A DNA stretch of 64,000 nucleotides from [Mycobacterium] fortunisiensis. GTDB taxonomy: Bacteria; Actinomycetota; Actinomycetes; Mycobacteriales; Mycobacteriaceae. The stretch lies in contig NZ_VOMB01000006.1 of NCBI RefSeq assembly GCF_019050325.1, positions 214,246 to 278,245 of the forward strand, in the 5' to 3' direction. Below the pieces are notes generated by a model, which saw only the letters and a list, made by a program, of their open reading frames with translations, had not been told where the DNA came from and did no database searches. The stretch's first letter is position 1, and the number at the start of each line of letters is the position of its first letter. This document shows positions 1 through 9,963 of the stretch, piece by piece. The translations under genes were made by a program, and so were the position numbers.

Positions 1-1
1 A

Positions 2-439
2 TCGTTCCTGCTCGACGGCGGCGCACCGTATTACCGCACGTATGAGACGTCCGACGGCGGCTACCTGGCGGTCGGGTCGATCGAACCGCAGTTCTTCGCA
101 CAGTTGGTGGCGGGCCTCGGCCTGGCGCCCGACGAGATTCCCGGGCAGTTCGAGCTGGCCCGCTACGACGAGATGCGGGCGGTGTTCACCGAGCGGTTCA
201 AGACCAAGACCCGCGCCGAGTGGACCGAGATCTTCGCCGGCACCGATGCCTGCGTGACACCGGTGCTCACCTGGGGCGAGGCCGTCGACAACGAGCACTT
301 GCGGGCGCGGTCGACGTTGGTGGACCGTGACGGTGTGGTGCAGGCGGCACCGGCGCCGAGGTTCTCCCGAACCTCGGCCGTGGTCTCCGGTGCTCCGCCG
401 CAATCGACGACGGACATCGCCGACATCGGCTGGGACTGA
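2..439 (+). CDS. CaiB/BaiF-type CoA-transferase or alpha-methylacyl-CoA racemase, C-terminal part
   Basis: The open frame enters from the left edge (frame 2) and ends at a TGA at 437, so only the C-terminal 145 residues are seen. The segment runs LDGGAPYYRTYETSDGGYLAVGSIEPQFF, then a helical stretch and ACVTPVLTWGEAVDNEHLRAR. This is the usual C-terminal half of family III CoA-transferases and alpha-methylacyl-CoA racemases, which act on branched-chain or sterol side-chain acyl-CoAs. In M. tuberculosis a racemase (far) lies near dapC, matching this position. Racemase and CoA-transferase activity cannot be told apart because the N-terminal half is missing. Confidence 0.85.
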   Translation, partial: SFLLDGGAPYYRTYETSDGGYLAVGSIEPQFFAQLVAGLGLAPDEIPGQFELARYDEMRAVFTERFKTKTRAEWTEIFAGTDACVTPVLTWGEAVDNEHLRARSTLVDRDGVVQAAPAPRFSRTSAVVSGAPPQSTTDIADIGWD

Positions 440-505
440 CGTTCGACGGCGCAGTAGAGCCTTTGTGCTCTGGCCATCCGGCACGGAAACCGCCACGATG
501 AAGGC

Positions 506-1399
506 ATGGCTTCCCCGGATGCACCTGTAGTGGTCGGAATCGACGGCAGTGACGAAGCGCTGCGTGCGGCCCGCTGGGCTGCCGCCGTCGCCGACGGGTT
601 CGGTGCCCCGCTGCGCATCGTGCACGCATTGCCGTCGCTGGGCCGCAACCTGACTCAGACTGCCGCGGCCCTGACCGCGGCGATGATGTCCTACCAGCAG
701 GACATGGCCCAGGCATTCCTGAAGGCCGCCACCGAGACTGTCGCTGCCGACCACCCCGAATTACGGGTAACCACAGACTCGTTCAACGAACCGGCCGATC
801 AGGTGTTGATCGAGGCCAGTCGCGACGCGCGGCTGGTGGTGCTCGGCGGCAAGACGGTGAGCCCGGCGGCCGCACTGCTGCTGGGTTCGACCGCATTGTC
901 GGTGGCGACCCGGGCCGCCTGCCCGGTGGTGGCGCTGCGTGGTGAGCACGTCGCCCCGGGAACCGGCCCGGTCGTGGTCGGGGTCGACGACAGCCCGGCC
1001 GCCCAGGCGGCGTTGGCGACGGCGTTCGACTTTGCCGACCGGTTCGGGCTGTCCGTCATTGCCGTGCGCTCGTTGTCCCTGGCCGCGCCGATGGAAACCG
1101 GTGTCACCATTCCACTGCTGATCGACTGGGACGGCGTGGAATCGGCGGAGCTGGCCGAGTTGACCGAAACCGTTGCGGTGCACAACAAGCGCCATCCGGG
1201 TGTCGAGGCCAAATGCTTCATCGAGCCGGACTCGCCGGGTAAGGCGCTGCTGAAGCATGCCGCGGAGTCCGGGCTGGTGGTTGTCGGTTCCCGCGGCCGC
1301 AACGTGCTGGCCGGGGTGGTGCTCGGCTCGACGAGCCTGAATCTGCTGCACCACAGCCCAGTCCCGGTGCTGATCTGCCGCGCACCATCCGATGCGTGA
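506..1399 (+). CDS. Universal stress protein, tandem UspA domains
   Basis: A 297-residue protein with two UspA folds. Domain 1 starts VVVGIDGSDEALRAARWAA near residue 8 and domain 2 starts VVVGVDDSPAAQAALATAF near residue 155. Domain 2 carries the ATP-binding signature GSRGRNVLAGVVLGST. The matching loop in domain 1 is altered (LGGKTVSPAAALLLGST), so domain 1 may bind nucleotide poorly. Such two-domain proteins are cytoplasmic ATP-binding stress proteins, common and paralogous in mycobacteria. The gene is followed at once by a second USP gene, probably in one operon. Confidence 0.93.
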   Translation: MASPDAPVVVGIDGSDEALRAARWAAAVADGFGAPLRIVHALPSLGRNLTQTAAALTAAMMSYQQDMAQAFLKAATETVAADHPELRVTTDSFNEPADQVLIEASRDARLVVLGGKTVSPAAALLLGSTALSVATRAACPVVALRGEHVAPGTGPVVVGVDDSPAAQAALATAFDFADRFGLSVIAVRSLSLAAPMETGVTIPLLIDWDGVESAELAELTETVAVHNKRHPGVEAKCFIEPDSPGKALLKHAAESGLVVVGSRGRNVLAGVVLGSTSLNLLHHSPVPVLICRAPSDA

Positions 1400-1419
1400 C
1401 CACAGTGGAGGAGTATTCG

Positions 1420-2301
1420 ATGGAATCCCAATCGGTTCGCCGAGGAATCGTCGTCGGAATCGACGGTTCGCCGTCCTCGGATGCAGCGGTGGCCTGGGCG
1501 GCGCGGGACGCGGCGCTCCGCGGTGTCGAACTCATCCTGGTGCACGCACTGCCGGGTGCGTTGTCACCGGTATGGCTGGATGTCGCACTGCCCGAAGACT
1601 ATTGGCAATACCAGAACGAGCAGGGTCAGGAAGTGCTCGACGCGGCCGAGCAGGTCGCCATCAAGGCCACCGCTGACGAGGGGCCGCCCCGCATCGTCGG
1701 CAAAGCCGTTCCCGGGCACGCGGTTGCCACCCTGATCGAATACTCCCGTCGCGCCGATCTGGTGGTCGTCGGATCTCGCGGCCTGGGCAAGTGGGGGCGC
1801 CGGCTGCTCGGTTCGGTGAGCTCGAGCCTGGTGCTGCACGCCCACTGCCCGGTTGCCGTCATCCATGGCGAGGCCGGTCAGCTCGACCACAAGGCTCCCG
1901 TGGTGGTCGGTCTCGACGGCTCACCGGCCTCGGAGTTGGCCACCGAGATCGCCTTCGACGAAGCATCAAGGCGCGGTGTGGAACTCGTGGCGGTGCATGC
2001 CTGGGCCGACGTGGAACGAGATGTGCCCGGCGTCAACTGGCCCGACCTCAAACCGCGTGAGGAACGCGTCCTTGCCGAGCAGTTGGCGGGCTGGTCCGAA
2101 CGCTATCCGGATGTTGCGGTGCGGCGGGTGCTGGTCCAGGACTCACCGGCACGGCAATTGCTCGACCATGCCGAGTCGGCGCAACTGGTGGTGGTCGGCA
2201 GCCGCGGTCGCGGCGGGTTCACCGGCATGCTGCTGGGTTCGGTGAGCTCCGAGGTGGTGCATTCGGCGCCGGTGCCGGTGATCGTGGCCCGCCGGTCGTA
2301 G
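1420..2301 (+). CDS. Universal stress protein, tandem UspA domains (second copy)
   Basis: Two UspA domains with intact nucleotide-binding loops: GSRGLGKWGRRLLGSVSSS in the first and GSRGRGGFTGMLLGSVSSE in the second. I chose ATG 1420 because GGAGGAG at 1406-1412 gives a good ribosome-binding site 7 nt upstream. A GTG at 1396 overlapping the previous stop would add eight residues and has no comparable signal. The product is 293 residues. It lies 20 bp behind the first USP gene, and the pair probably arose by duplication. I found no convincing DosR box upstream of the pair. Confidence 0.93.
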   Translation: MESQSVRRGIVVGIDGSPSSDAAVAWAARDAALRGVELILVHALPGALSPVWLDVALPEDYWQYQNEQGQEVLDAAEQVAIKATADEGPPRIVGKAVPGHAVATLIEYSRRADLVVVGSRGLGKWGRRLLGSVSSSLVLHAHCPVAVIHGEAGQLDHKAPVVVGLDGSPASELATEIAFDEASRRGVELVAVHAWADVERDVPGVNWPDLKPREERVLAEQLAGWSERYPDVAVRRVLVQDSPARQLLDHAESAQLVVVGSRGRGGFTGMLLGSVSSEVVHSAPVPVIVARRS

Positions 2302-2348
2302 ACGCGTCGTCAGCTGTCACGGGTTCGACGCACCGTGACCGGAACGGA

Positions 2349-3296
2349 ATGTCCGGGGCTGCGCTGGGCGTTGGTACCTTCATGCCCACCGGAGTCGTCC
2401 TCGCCCTGGATCCATCCGCCGCCAACCTCGTCGACGCCGCGATCGCGCAAGCGCGCACCGCCCACGCGGCGGGTGTCCGCCAGGTCTGGCTGGCTCAACA
2501 GTTCGACGTCGACGCAATCACCCTGGCCGCGTTGATCGGCGCGGCGGTCCCGGGGCTGGGCGTGGGCACCTCGGTGGTGCCGATCAATCCCCGTCACCCG
2601 CTGCTGGTCGCCTCCGGCGCACAGACCGCCCAGGCCGCTGCGCACGGAAACTTCAGCCTCGGCCTCGGTTTGGGCTCACACGCTCCTGAACATCGGGCGT
2701 TCGGCAAGGTGTGGTCGAATCCGGCCGGACGGCTGCGCGAATACCTGCGGGTGCTGCGATCGATTTTCGACGACGGCGCAGTCGATTTCGTGGGCAATGA
2801 GTTCACCGCACAGCCGGAATGGCCGGTGCGGGTGCCCGGCGGCGCACCTATCCCGGTCTATGTGGCCGCGATGGGTCCCAAGGCGTTGCAGGCCACGGGC
2901 GAGTTGGCCGACGGTACCCTGCCGTATCTGGCCGGCCCCCGCACCATCGGCGAGTTCATCGCGCCCACCATCGGCGCGGCGGCGGCTGCCGCGGGTCGTC
3001 CCGCCCCGCGCATCATCGCCGCAGTGCCCACTCTGGTGTCCGACGACGTGGACGCGGCCTGTGCGCTCGCCGCCCAGCAGCTGGCGTTCTACGAAACCAT
3101 CCCCTCGTATCAAAAAATCATTGCCCGCGAAGGTGTTCCGTCAGCAGCCGAGCTGGCCGCAGTCGGTTCGGCAGAGCAGGTGCGCGAACAGTTGCAGCGC
3201 TATCTCGACGCGGGCGCCACCGAGGTGGTGTTGAGTCCGTTGCGTAACGAGCCGGATGACCTGGCGGCGTTGTGGGCAGTGGCGGCCGGCCTGTAG
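2349..3296 (+). CDS. LLM-class (luciferase-like) F420-dependent oxidoreductase
   Basis: A 315-residue TIM-barrel protein of the bacterial-luciferase-like family. Mycobacterial members mostly use coenzyme F420 for hydride transfer. The first strand is LGVGTFMPTG, followed by GLGVGTSVVPINPRHPLLVA, FSLGLGLGSHAPEHRAFG, PIPVYVAAMGPKALQATGE and a C-terminal helical part. The start at 2349 keeps the first beta strand; an in-frame ATG at 2382 would remove it. The substrate is unknown. It lies convergent to dapC with a 1-bp gap. Confidence 0.85.
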   Translation: MSGAALGVGTFMPTGVVLALDPSAANLVDAAIAQARTAHAAGVRQVWLAQQFDVDAITLAALIGAAVPGLGVGTSVVPINPRHPLLVASGAQTAQAAAHGNFSLGLGLGSHAPEHRAFGKVWSNPAGRLREYLRVLRSIFDDGAVDFVGNEFTAQPEWPVRVPGGAPIPVYVAAMGPKALQATGELADGTLPYLAGPRTIGEFIAPTIGAAAAAAGRPAPRIIAAVPTLVSDDVDAACALAAQQLAFYETIPSYQKIIAREGVPSAAELAAVGSAEQVREQLQRYLDAGATEVVLSPLRNEPDDLAALWAVAAGL

Positions 3297-3297
3297 A

Positions 3298-4500
3298 TCA
3301 CTGCCGCCTCAGCACCTGCAGCCGCCGGATCGCCTCATCGAGGGTGTCGTCGCGCTTACAGAAGGCGAAGCGCACCAGGTGATTCCACAGATCGGCCTGC
3401 GGTGCGGTACCGGATGTCGCCGGCAGCCCGGCTCCGACGGGCTCGCAGAACGCCGACATCGGGATCGCGGCCACCCCGGCCGTGTGGGGTAGCTCGGCGC
3501 AGAAGGCGGCGCTGTCGGAATAGCCCAGCGGCCGCGGGTCGGCGCACAGGAAATAGGTGCCGTTGCTGTCATGCACCTCGAAGCCGAGCTCGTCCAGTGC
3601 CGAGCCGAGTCGATCTCGCTTGGCCTGGAACGATTCTCGCAGCTCGGCAATCCAGCCGTCCTCATGGTCGAGGGCGTGGGCCACGGCCGGTTGGAACGGT
3701 CCGCCGCTGACATAGGTCAGGTACTGCTTGGCCGCTCGCACCCCGGCGATCAGATCGGCCGGCCCGCAGGCCCAGCCGATCTTCCAGCCGGTGGCGTTGA
3801 ACATCTTGGCGGCACTGGAAATCGTCACGGTGCGCCCAGCCATGCCCGGATATCCGGCCAGGGGGCGATGGCGGTGGCCGTCGAAGACCAGCTGCTCGTA
3901 GACCTCATCGGTGATCACCAGCAGATCGTGTTCGATCCCCAGCGCGGCGATGGCCCGAAGCTCCTCATCGGAGGCCACCCCACCGGTGGGATTGTGCGGC
4001 GAATTGAGGATGAGCGCCTTGGTGTTCGGGGTGACGGCGCGGCGCAGCCCGTCGACGTCGATGGCGAACCCGCGCCCGCGGGCCACCAGGGGAACGGCCC
4101 GGCGCTGACAACCGGCCATGGCGATCACCGGAGAGTAGGAATCGTAGAACGGCTCGATCACCAGCACGTCCGAGCCCGGCTCGACCAGGCCCAGGACCGA
4201 CGCGGCAATGGCCTCGGTGGCGCCGGCGGTCACCAGTACCTCGGTGTCGGCGTCGTAATCGATGCCGTAGTGCCGCCGACGTTGCGCGGCGATCGCCTGC
4301 CGAAGCTCGGGGATGCCCAGGCCCGGCGGGTACTGGTTGTGTCCGTTGCCGATCGCGTGTTGCGCCACTTTGAGCATCTCGGCCGGACCGTCCTCGTCGG
4401 GAAATCCCTGCCCCAGATTCACCGCGCCCAGCCGCGCGGCCAGCGCCGACATCTCGGCGAACACGGTGACGGCATAGGGCCGCAGTCGGGCAACGGTCAT
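3298..4500 (-). CDS. dapC: Pyridoxal-phosphate aminotransferase, DapC (N-succinyldiaminopimelate aminotransferase)
   Basis: A 400-residue fold-type I aminotransferase. Visible features are VNLGQGFPDEDGP near the N-terminus, NSPHNPTGG, ITDEVYEQLVFDG, the PLP-lysine motif ISSAAKMFNATGWKIGW and a C-terminal LVRFAFCKRDDTLDEAIRRL. Its match to M. tuberculosis DapC (Rv0858c) extends along the whole length from memory. The enzyme makes N-succinyl-LL-2,6-diaminopimelate for lysine and peptidoglycan synthesis. ATG 4500 is chosen because TACCCT on the minus strand (4514-4509) lies 8 nt upstream, a leaderless arrangement. A start at 4539 would add a non-conserved extension. Confidence 0.92.
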   Translation of the reverse strand: MTVARLRPYAVTVFAEMSALAARLGAVNLGQGFPDEDGPAEMLKVAQHAIGNGHNQYPPGLGIPELRQAIAAQRRRHYGIDYDADTEVLVTAGATEAIAASVLGLVEPGSDVLVIEPFYDSYSPVIAMAGCQRRAVPLVARGRGFAIDVDGLRRAVTPNTKALILNSPHNPTGGVASDEELRAIAALGIEHDLLVITDEVYEQLVFDGHRHRPLAGYPGMAGRTVTISSAAKMFNATGWKIGWACGPADLIAGVRAAKQYLTYVSGGPFQPAVAHALDHEDGWIAELRESFQAKRDRLGSALDELGFEVHDSNGTYFLCADPRPLGYSDSAAFCAELPHTAGVAAIPMSAFCEPVGAGLPATSGTAPQADLWNHLVRFAFCKRDDTLDEAIRRLQVLRRQ

Positions 4501-4508
4501 GCACCCAG

Positions 4509-4514
4509 AGGGTA
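4509..4514 (-). promoter_or_regulatory. Probable -10 element of dapC (leaderless)
   Basis: TACCCT read on the minus strand ends 8 nt before ATG 4500. No Shine-Dalgarno sequence lies between, so transcription probably starts at or next to the start codon. Confidence 0.5.
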
Positions 4515-4555
4515 GTGCGGGAATGATCTGGAAGCCCAAGGTGCTTTAGAGCTGC

Positions 4556-5671
4556 GTGAGCACCCAGACTTTCCGGCTCGACGCCGATGCCGCCCTGCTG
4601 CAGCCCGTCCAGGTGGGCGACACCGCCGCGACCAACCGTCTGTTCATGGCGCCGCTGACCCGTTCTCGCGCCGATGCCGATGCCACCCCCTCGCCGCTGG
4701 CCGCGCGGTACTACGCGCAGCGGGCCGGCGCCGGGATCATCATCAGCGAGGCGACCGCCATCGCCGAGACCGCCAACGGTGCCTACCTGAACACCCCGGG
4801 CCTCTACACCGATCGTCATCAGGATGCGTGGGCCGAGATCGCCGATGCCGTGCATGACGCGGGCGGCAAGATGTTCGTCCAGCTCTGGCACGTCGGCCGG
4901 ATGGCGCATTCGGACATCAGCGGCTTTTCGCCGGTGGCTCCCTCGGCGATTGCGGCCGATGTGGTCACGCACACGCTCACCGGCAAGAAGCCCCTGGAAA
5001 CACCGCGGGCGCTCGAGATCGATGAGATCCCGGCGATCGTGGAACAGTTTCGGGCCGCGGCGCGGCGGGCGATCGACGCCGGCATGGACGGGGTGGAGAT
5101 CCACGCCGCCAACGGCTACCTGCTGCATCAATTCGCCTCCGACGTGGTCAACCAACGCACCGACGCGTATGGAGGTTCACCCGAGAACCGGGCCCGGTTG
5201 GCCGCCGAGGTCGTGGAGGCCGTCGTCGCCGAAATCGGCGCCGGACGCGTCGGCCTGCGCATCTCGCCCGGAAACCCGGCCGGTGACATGCGCGAGAACG
5301 ACGCCACCGGTACCTACGAGGCGCTGCTGGAGCGGATCGCGCCGCTGGGCCTGGCCTATCTGCACGTGCTCATCGACCCGGCCACCCGCGACTTCGGCGT
5401 CATCCGCGCGCTGTGGACGGGGACGTTCGTCTTGAACACCGGTCGCGCCACGGGCACCGATTTCTGCCAGTTGGAGAGCTACGCCGAGTGGGGTGCGATC
5501 AGTGCGGCCGCGGTGGGCCGGGCGTTTCTGGCCAACCCGGACCTGATCGATCGCCTGGTTCTGGGCGCCGAGCTCAACGAGCCCGACGTGTCGACCTTCT
5601 ACGCGCCCGGTCCTGCGGGCTACATCGACTATCCGACGTTGGCCGAGGTCGCGGAGCCGCGTTCGGCCTGA
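4556..5671 (+). CDS. Old yellow enzyme family alkene reductase (NADH:flavin oxidoreductase)
   Basis: A 371-residue FMN-dependent TIM-barrel enzyme. The N-terminal RLFMAPLTRSRA, the central VQLWHVGRMAHS, the catalytic His/Asn segment EIHAANGYLLHQF and AYGGSPENRARL are all family hallmarks. It probably reduces activated C=C bonds such as N-ethylmaleimide or enones using NAD(P)H. GTG 4556 begins the reading frame and is divergent from dapC across 55 bp, so the two promoters share this gap. The physiological substrate is not apparent. Confidence 0.92.
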   Translation: MSTQTFRLDADAALLQPVQVGDTAATNRLFMAPLTRSRADADATPSPLAARYYAQRAGAGIIISEATAIAETANGAYLNTPGLYTDRHQDAWAEIADAVHDAGGKMFVQLWHVGRMAHSDISGFSPVAPSAIAADVVTHTLTGKKPLETPRALEIDEIPAIVEQFRAAARRAIDAGMDGVEIHAANGYLLHQFASDVVNQRTDAYGGSPENRARLAAEVVEAVVAEIGAGRVGLRISPGNPAGDMRENDATGTYEALLERIAPLGLAYLHVLIDPATRDFGVIRALWTGTFVLNTGRATGTDFCQLESYAEWGAISAAAVGRAFLANPDLIDRLVLGAELNEPDVSTFYAPGPAGYIDYPTLAEVAEPRSA

Positions 5672-5683
5672 CCCCCTGTGTCC

Positions 5684-5736
5684 AGTGGCCACTTATGGCA
5701 CGCCGAATCCTCGGACGCGTGCCATAAGTGGCCACT
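5684..5736. repeat. Perfect 20-bp inverted repeat with 13-nt loop
   Basis: The arm at 5684-5703 (AGTGGCCACTTATGGCACGC) is exactly complementary to 5717-5736. It lies 13 nt after the stop of the alkene reductase gene. There is no T-tract, so it could be a hairpin that stabilises the mRNA end, a weak bidirectional terminator, or a dispersed palindromic repeat unit. Confidence 0.85.
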
Positions 5737-5780
5737 CGCGCATCTGCCGCAAGGAGATCGCAAGGAGATGCTGAGCACAG

Positions 5781-5814
5781 GCCCAACCAACGGGTTGGGC
5801 GAGGCTGCTACGCT
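5781..5814 (+). promoter_or_regulatory. Candidate fadA promoter with adjoining palindrome
   Basis: An 8-bp stem GCCCAACC/GGTTGGGC with a 4-nt loop occupies 5781-5800. The -10-like hexamer TACGCT follows at 5809-5814, about 84 nt before the fadA start. A palindrome at this place could be a repressor operator overlapping the -35 region, or simply a hairpin. The regulator is unknown. Confidence 0.35.
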
Positions 5815-5897
5815 GCCGTTCAGAGGACTGCACCCGTCAGCGGGGCGGTTCCACAACCCAACCTGAACCTGAACGCCGATATGGCAGGGGAGCAGAC

Positions 5898-7109
<1,212 letters not shown>

Positions 7110-7124
7110 GGAGAGCGAAAAACA

Positions 7125-9272
7125 ATGGCTGAGAACACCATTCAGTGGGACAAGGATGCCGACGGCATCGTCACCCTGACGCTGGACGACCCGACCGGTT
7201 CGGCCAACGTGATGAACGAGCACTACAAAGAATCCATGCACAATGCTGTAGAAAAGCTTGTCGCAGAACAGGATTCGATCACCGGCGTGGTGATCACCAG
7301 CGCCAAGAAGACCTTCTTCGCCGGCGGCGACCTCAAGGGCATGATGAACGTCGGTCCCGAGGATGCCGCGGCGTCGTTCGCCGAGGTCGAGTTCATCAAG
7401 GCCGACCTGCGCAAGCTGGAGACCCTGCCCAAGCCTGTTGTGGCCGCCATCAACGGCGCCGCGCTCGGCGGTGGTCTGGAGATCGCGCTGGCCTGTAACC
7501 ACCGCATCGCCGCGGACGTCAAGGGCAGCCAGATCGGCCTGCCCGAGGTCACCCTGGGCCTGCTGCCCGGTGGCGGCGGCGTCACCCGCACCGTGCGCAT
7601 GTTCGGTATCCAGAAGGCCTTCATGGAGGTGCTGAGCCAGGGCACCCGGTTCAACCCGACGAAGGCCAAGGAGACTGGCCTGGTCGACGAACTCGTCGGT
7701 TCGGTGGATGAGCTGGTTCCGCGCGCGAAGGCTTGGATAAAGGCCAACCCCGAGGGCGGCACCCAGCCGTGGGATGTCAAGGGCTACAAGATCCCCGGCG
7801 GCACCCCGTCGACCCCGGCGCTTGCCGCGATCCTGCCGTCGTTCCCGGCGCTGCTGAAGAAGCAGCTCAAGGGCGCCCCGATGCCCGCCCCGCGGGCCAT
7901 CCTGGACGCCGCTGTCGAGGGTGCGCAGGTCGACTTCGACACCGCGAGCCGCATCGAGAGCCGCTACTTCACCCAGTTGGTCACCGGGCAGACCGCCAAG
8001 AACATGATCCAGGCGTTCTTCCTGGACCTGCAGACGATCAACGGTGGCGGTTCACGTCCCGATGGCATCGCCAAGCAGGAGATCCGCAAGATCGGTGTGC
8101 TGGGCGCGGGCATGATGGGCGCCGGTATCGCCTACGTGTCGGCCAAGGCCGGCTACGACGTCGTGCTCAAGGACGTCACCATCGAGGCCGCCCAGAAGGG
8201 CAAGGCGTACTCGGAGGGCATCGAGGCCAAGGCGCTCAAGCGCGGCAAGACGACCGAAGAGAAGTCGGCGGCGCTGCTCGCCAAGATCACCCCGACGGCC
8301 GACCCCAACGATCTCAAGGGTGTCGACTTCGTGATCGAGGCCGTCTTCGAGGATCAGGACCTCAAGCACAAGGTCTTCCAGGAGATCGAGGACATCGTCG
8401 AACCCAACGCGCTGCTCGGCTCCAACACCTCCACGCTGCCGATCACCGGTCTGGCCACCGGTGTGAAGCGCCAGGAGGACTTCATCGGGATCCACTTCTT
8501 CTCGCCGGTCGACAAGATGCCGCTGGTGGAGATCATCAAGGGCGAGAAGACCTCTGACGAGGCGCTGGCCCGGGTGTTCGACTACACCCTGGCGATCAAG
8601 AAGACCCCGATCGTGGTCAACGACAGCCGTGGCTTCTTCACCAGCCGCGTGATCGGCACCTTCGTCAACGAGGCGCTGGCCATGCTGGGTGAGGGCGTCG
8701 AGCCGGCATCCATCGAACAGGCCGGATCGCAGGCCGGGTACCCGGCCCCGCCGCTGCAGCTGTCCGACGAGCTCAACCTGGAGCTCATGCACAAGATCGC
8801 TGTCGCCACCCGTAAGGGCGTCGAGGCTGCCGGTGGCACGCATGTGCCGCACCCGGCCGAGGCGGTCGTCGAGAAGATGATCGAGATCGGCCGCCCGTCC
8901 CGACTGAAGGGTGCCGGGTTCTACGAGTACGCCGATGGCAAGCGCGTCGGCCTGTGGTCCGGGCTGAAGGACACCTTCAACTCGGGCAGCACGGACATCC
9001 CGCTGCAGGACGCGATCGACCGGATGCTGTTCGCCGAGGCGCTGGAGACCCAGAAGTGCTTCGACGAGGGCGTTTTGACCTCGACCGCGGATGCCAACAT
9101 CGGCTCGATCTTCGGCATCGGCTTCCCGGCCTGGACCGGTGGTGTGCACCAGTACATCGTCGGCTACGAGGGAGTTGGCGGTAAGGGCAAGGAAGGCTTC
9201 GTGGCCCGGGCCAAGGAGCTGGCCGCCAAGTACGGCGACCGTTTCCTGCCGCCCGCGTCGTTGGAGAGCTAG
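7125..9272 (+). CDS. fadB: Fatty acid oxidation complex alpha subunit FadB (enoyl-CoA hydratase / 3-hydroxyacyl-CoA dehydrogenase)
   Basis: A 715-residue bifunctional protein. The N-terminal crotonase domain (about 1-190) shows the oxyanion-hole segments FFAGGDLKGM and GAALGGGLEIAL and the glutamate region GLLPGGGGVTR. The Rossmann NAD-binding start GVLGAGMMGAGIAYVSAKAG lies near residue 325, followed by SNTSTLPITGLA and IGIHFFSPVDKMPLVEII of the dehydrogenase. It converts enoyl-CoA to 3-ketoacyl-CoA, which FadA cleaves. It shares an operon with fadA and is followed by a strong hairpin terminator. Confidence 0.97.
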   Translation: MAENTIQWDKDADGIVTLTLDDPTGSANVMNEHYKESMHNAVEKLVAEQDSITGVVITSAKKTFFAGGDLKGMMNVGPEDAAASFAEVEFIKADLRKLETLPKPVVAAINGAALGGGLEIALACNHRIAADVKGSQIGLPEVTLGLLPGGGGVTRTVRMFGIQKAFMEVLSQGTRFNPTKAKETGLVDELVGSVDELVPRAKAWIKANPEGGTQPWDVKGYKIPGGTPSTPALAAILPSFPALLKKQLKGAPMPAPRAILDAAVEGAQVDFDTASRIESRYFTQLVTGQTAKNMIQAFFLDLQTINGGGSRPDGIAKQEIRKIGVLGAGMMGAGIAYVSAKAGYDVVLKDVTIEAAQKGKAYSEGIEAKALKRGKTTEEKSAALLAKITPTADPNDLKGVDFVIEAVFEDQDLKHKVFQEIEDIVEPNALLGSNTSTLPITGLATGVKRQEDFIGIHFFSPVDKMPLVEIIKGEKTSDEALARVFDYTLAIKKTPIVVNDSRGFFTSRVIGTFVNEALAMLGEGVEPASIEQAGSQAGYPAPPLQLSDELNLELMHKIAVATRKGVEAAGGTHVPHPAEAVVEKMIEIGRPSRLKGAGFYEYADGKRVGLWSGLKDTFNSGSTDIPLQDAIDRMLFAEALETQKCFDEGVLTSTADANIGSIFGIGFPAWTGGVHQYIVGYEGVGGKGKEGFVARAKELAAKYGDRFLPPASLES

Positions 9273-9293
9273 CCTCTAGCGCGAAAAGTCGCG

Positions 9294-9328
9294 AAAACCC
9301 CCAATTTCCATGGATTTTGGGGGTTTTT
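9294..9328 (+). terminator. Rho-independent terminator after fadB
   Basis: AAAACCCCCAA (9294-9304) pairs with TTGGGGGTTTT, ending in a T run at 9328. The stem of about 11 bp with A-tract and T-tract can work on both strands, and so serves fadB and the convergent PPOX gene that ends at 9364. Confidence 0.85.
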
Positions 9329-9363
9329 GCGTCTGTTCGGCACTGGTCAGGACGCACAGCCTC

Positions 9364-9786
9364 CTAATCCGCCACGTCGAAGGCCGCATGGACTTTCGTC
9401 GGGTTGACCCGCACCACGAGTTCGCCCGGAACCCCGTTGCGTCGGCCGAATTTTTCGGCGCGGTCGGCGCCCATGTACCGGCCGCCGATGCGGGTGGCGG
9501 TGGCGAGCAACTCGTCGGGATCTTCACTGATCGACGCGACGCCTTGAACTTGGACGAACGCGAACGGCGGGGTGTCGTCATGGATACACAGCACCACCCG
9601 CGGATCCCGGGCCAAAGCCCGCCCCTTGGCGGTGTCCTCGCCGGTGTTGAACACCAGTGCGCCGTCGTCCACCACGAACCACACGGGCGCGGCCAATGGT
9701 CGGCCGTCGGCCGCAACCCAACCCAGCACCGCAGTGCGGGTGCCTTCGGACAGAAAAGCGATCACATCCTCGGAAAGTTCGCCCAT
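9364..9786 (-). CDS. Pyridoxamine-5'-phosphate-oxidase-like flavin/F420-binding protein
   Basis: A 140-residue split-barrel protein. GTRTAVLGWVAADGRPLAAPVWFVVDDGALVFNTG is the cofactor-barrel core, followed by LARDPRVVLCIHDDTPPFAFVQVQG and C-terminal VVRVNPTKVHAAFDV. Such small mycobacterial PPOX proteins usually bind F420 and reduce enones or biliverdin-like compounds; the substrate is not visible. On the minus strand TAGCGT lies 6 nt before the ATG at 9786, a probable leaderless promoter. Confidence 0.85.
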   Translation of the reverse strand: MGELSEDVIAFLSEGTRTAVLGWVAADGRPLAAPVWFVVDDGALVFNTGEDTAKGRALARDPRVVLCIHDDTPPFAFVQVQGVASISEDPDELLATATRIGGRYMGADRAEKFGRRNGVPGELVVRVNPTKVHAAFDVAD

Positions 9787-9963
9787 GCGGCCACGCTACG
9801 CCGGGCGCGACGGTCCGCGAGGTTGCCTCGAAGGGGGCCTGAGGAATGCAGGACTCGTGCACACGCACGGCCCCGCAGACTACGCACTTATAAGGGTGCG
9901 CTCCCCGTCGGTGACCGGCAGGCTGAGTTCAAAGGCCGGACGCTTCCCGAGAAAGGGGGCACA

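Noticed and set aside
440..505. DosR-type box before the universal stress genes
   Set aside because: I looked for the DosR palindrome because many USP genes belong to that regulon, but no convincing match to the consensus is present.
3571..4515. A 314-codon plus-strand frame across dapC
   Set aside because: It is the complement of a conserved aminotransferase and has no start signal or family resemblance.
9310..9963. N-terminal extension of the nitroreductase frame
   Set aside because: It overlaps the whole PPOX gene and terminator, and the nitroreductase fold begins at GTG 9964 after a ribosome-binding site.
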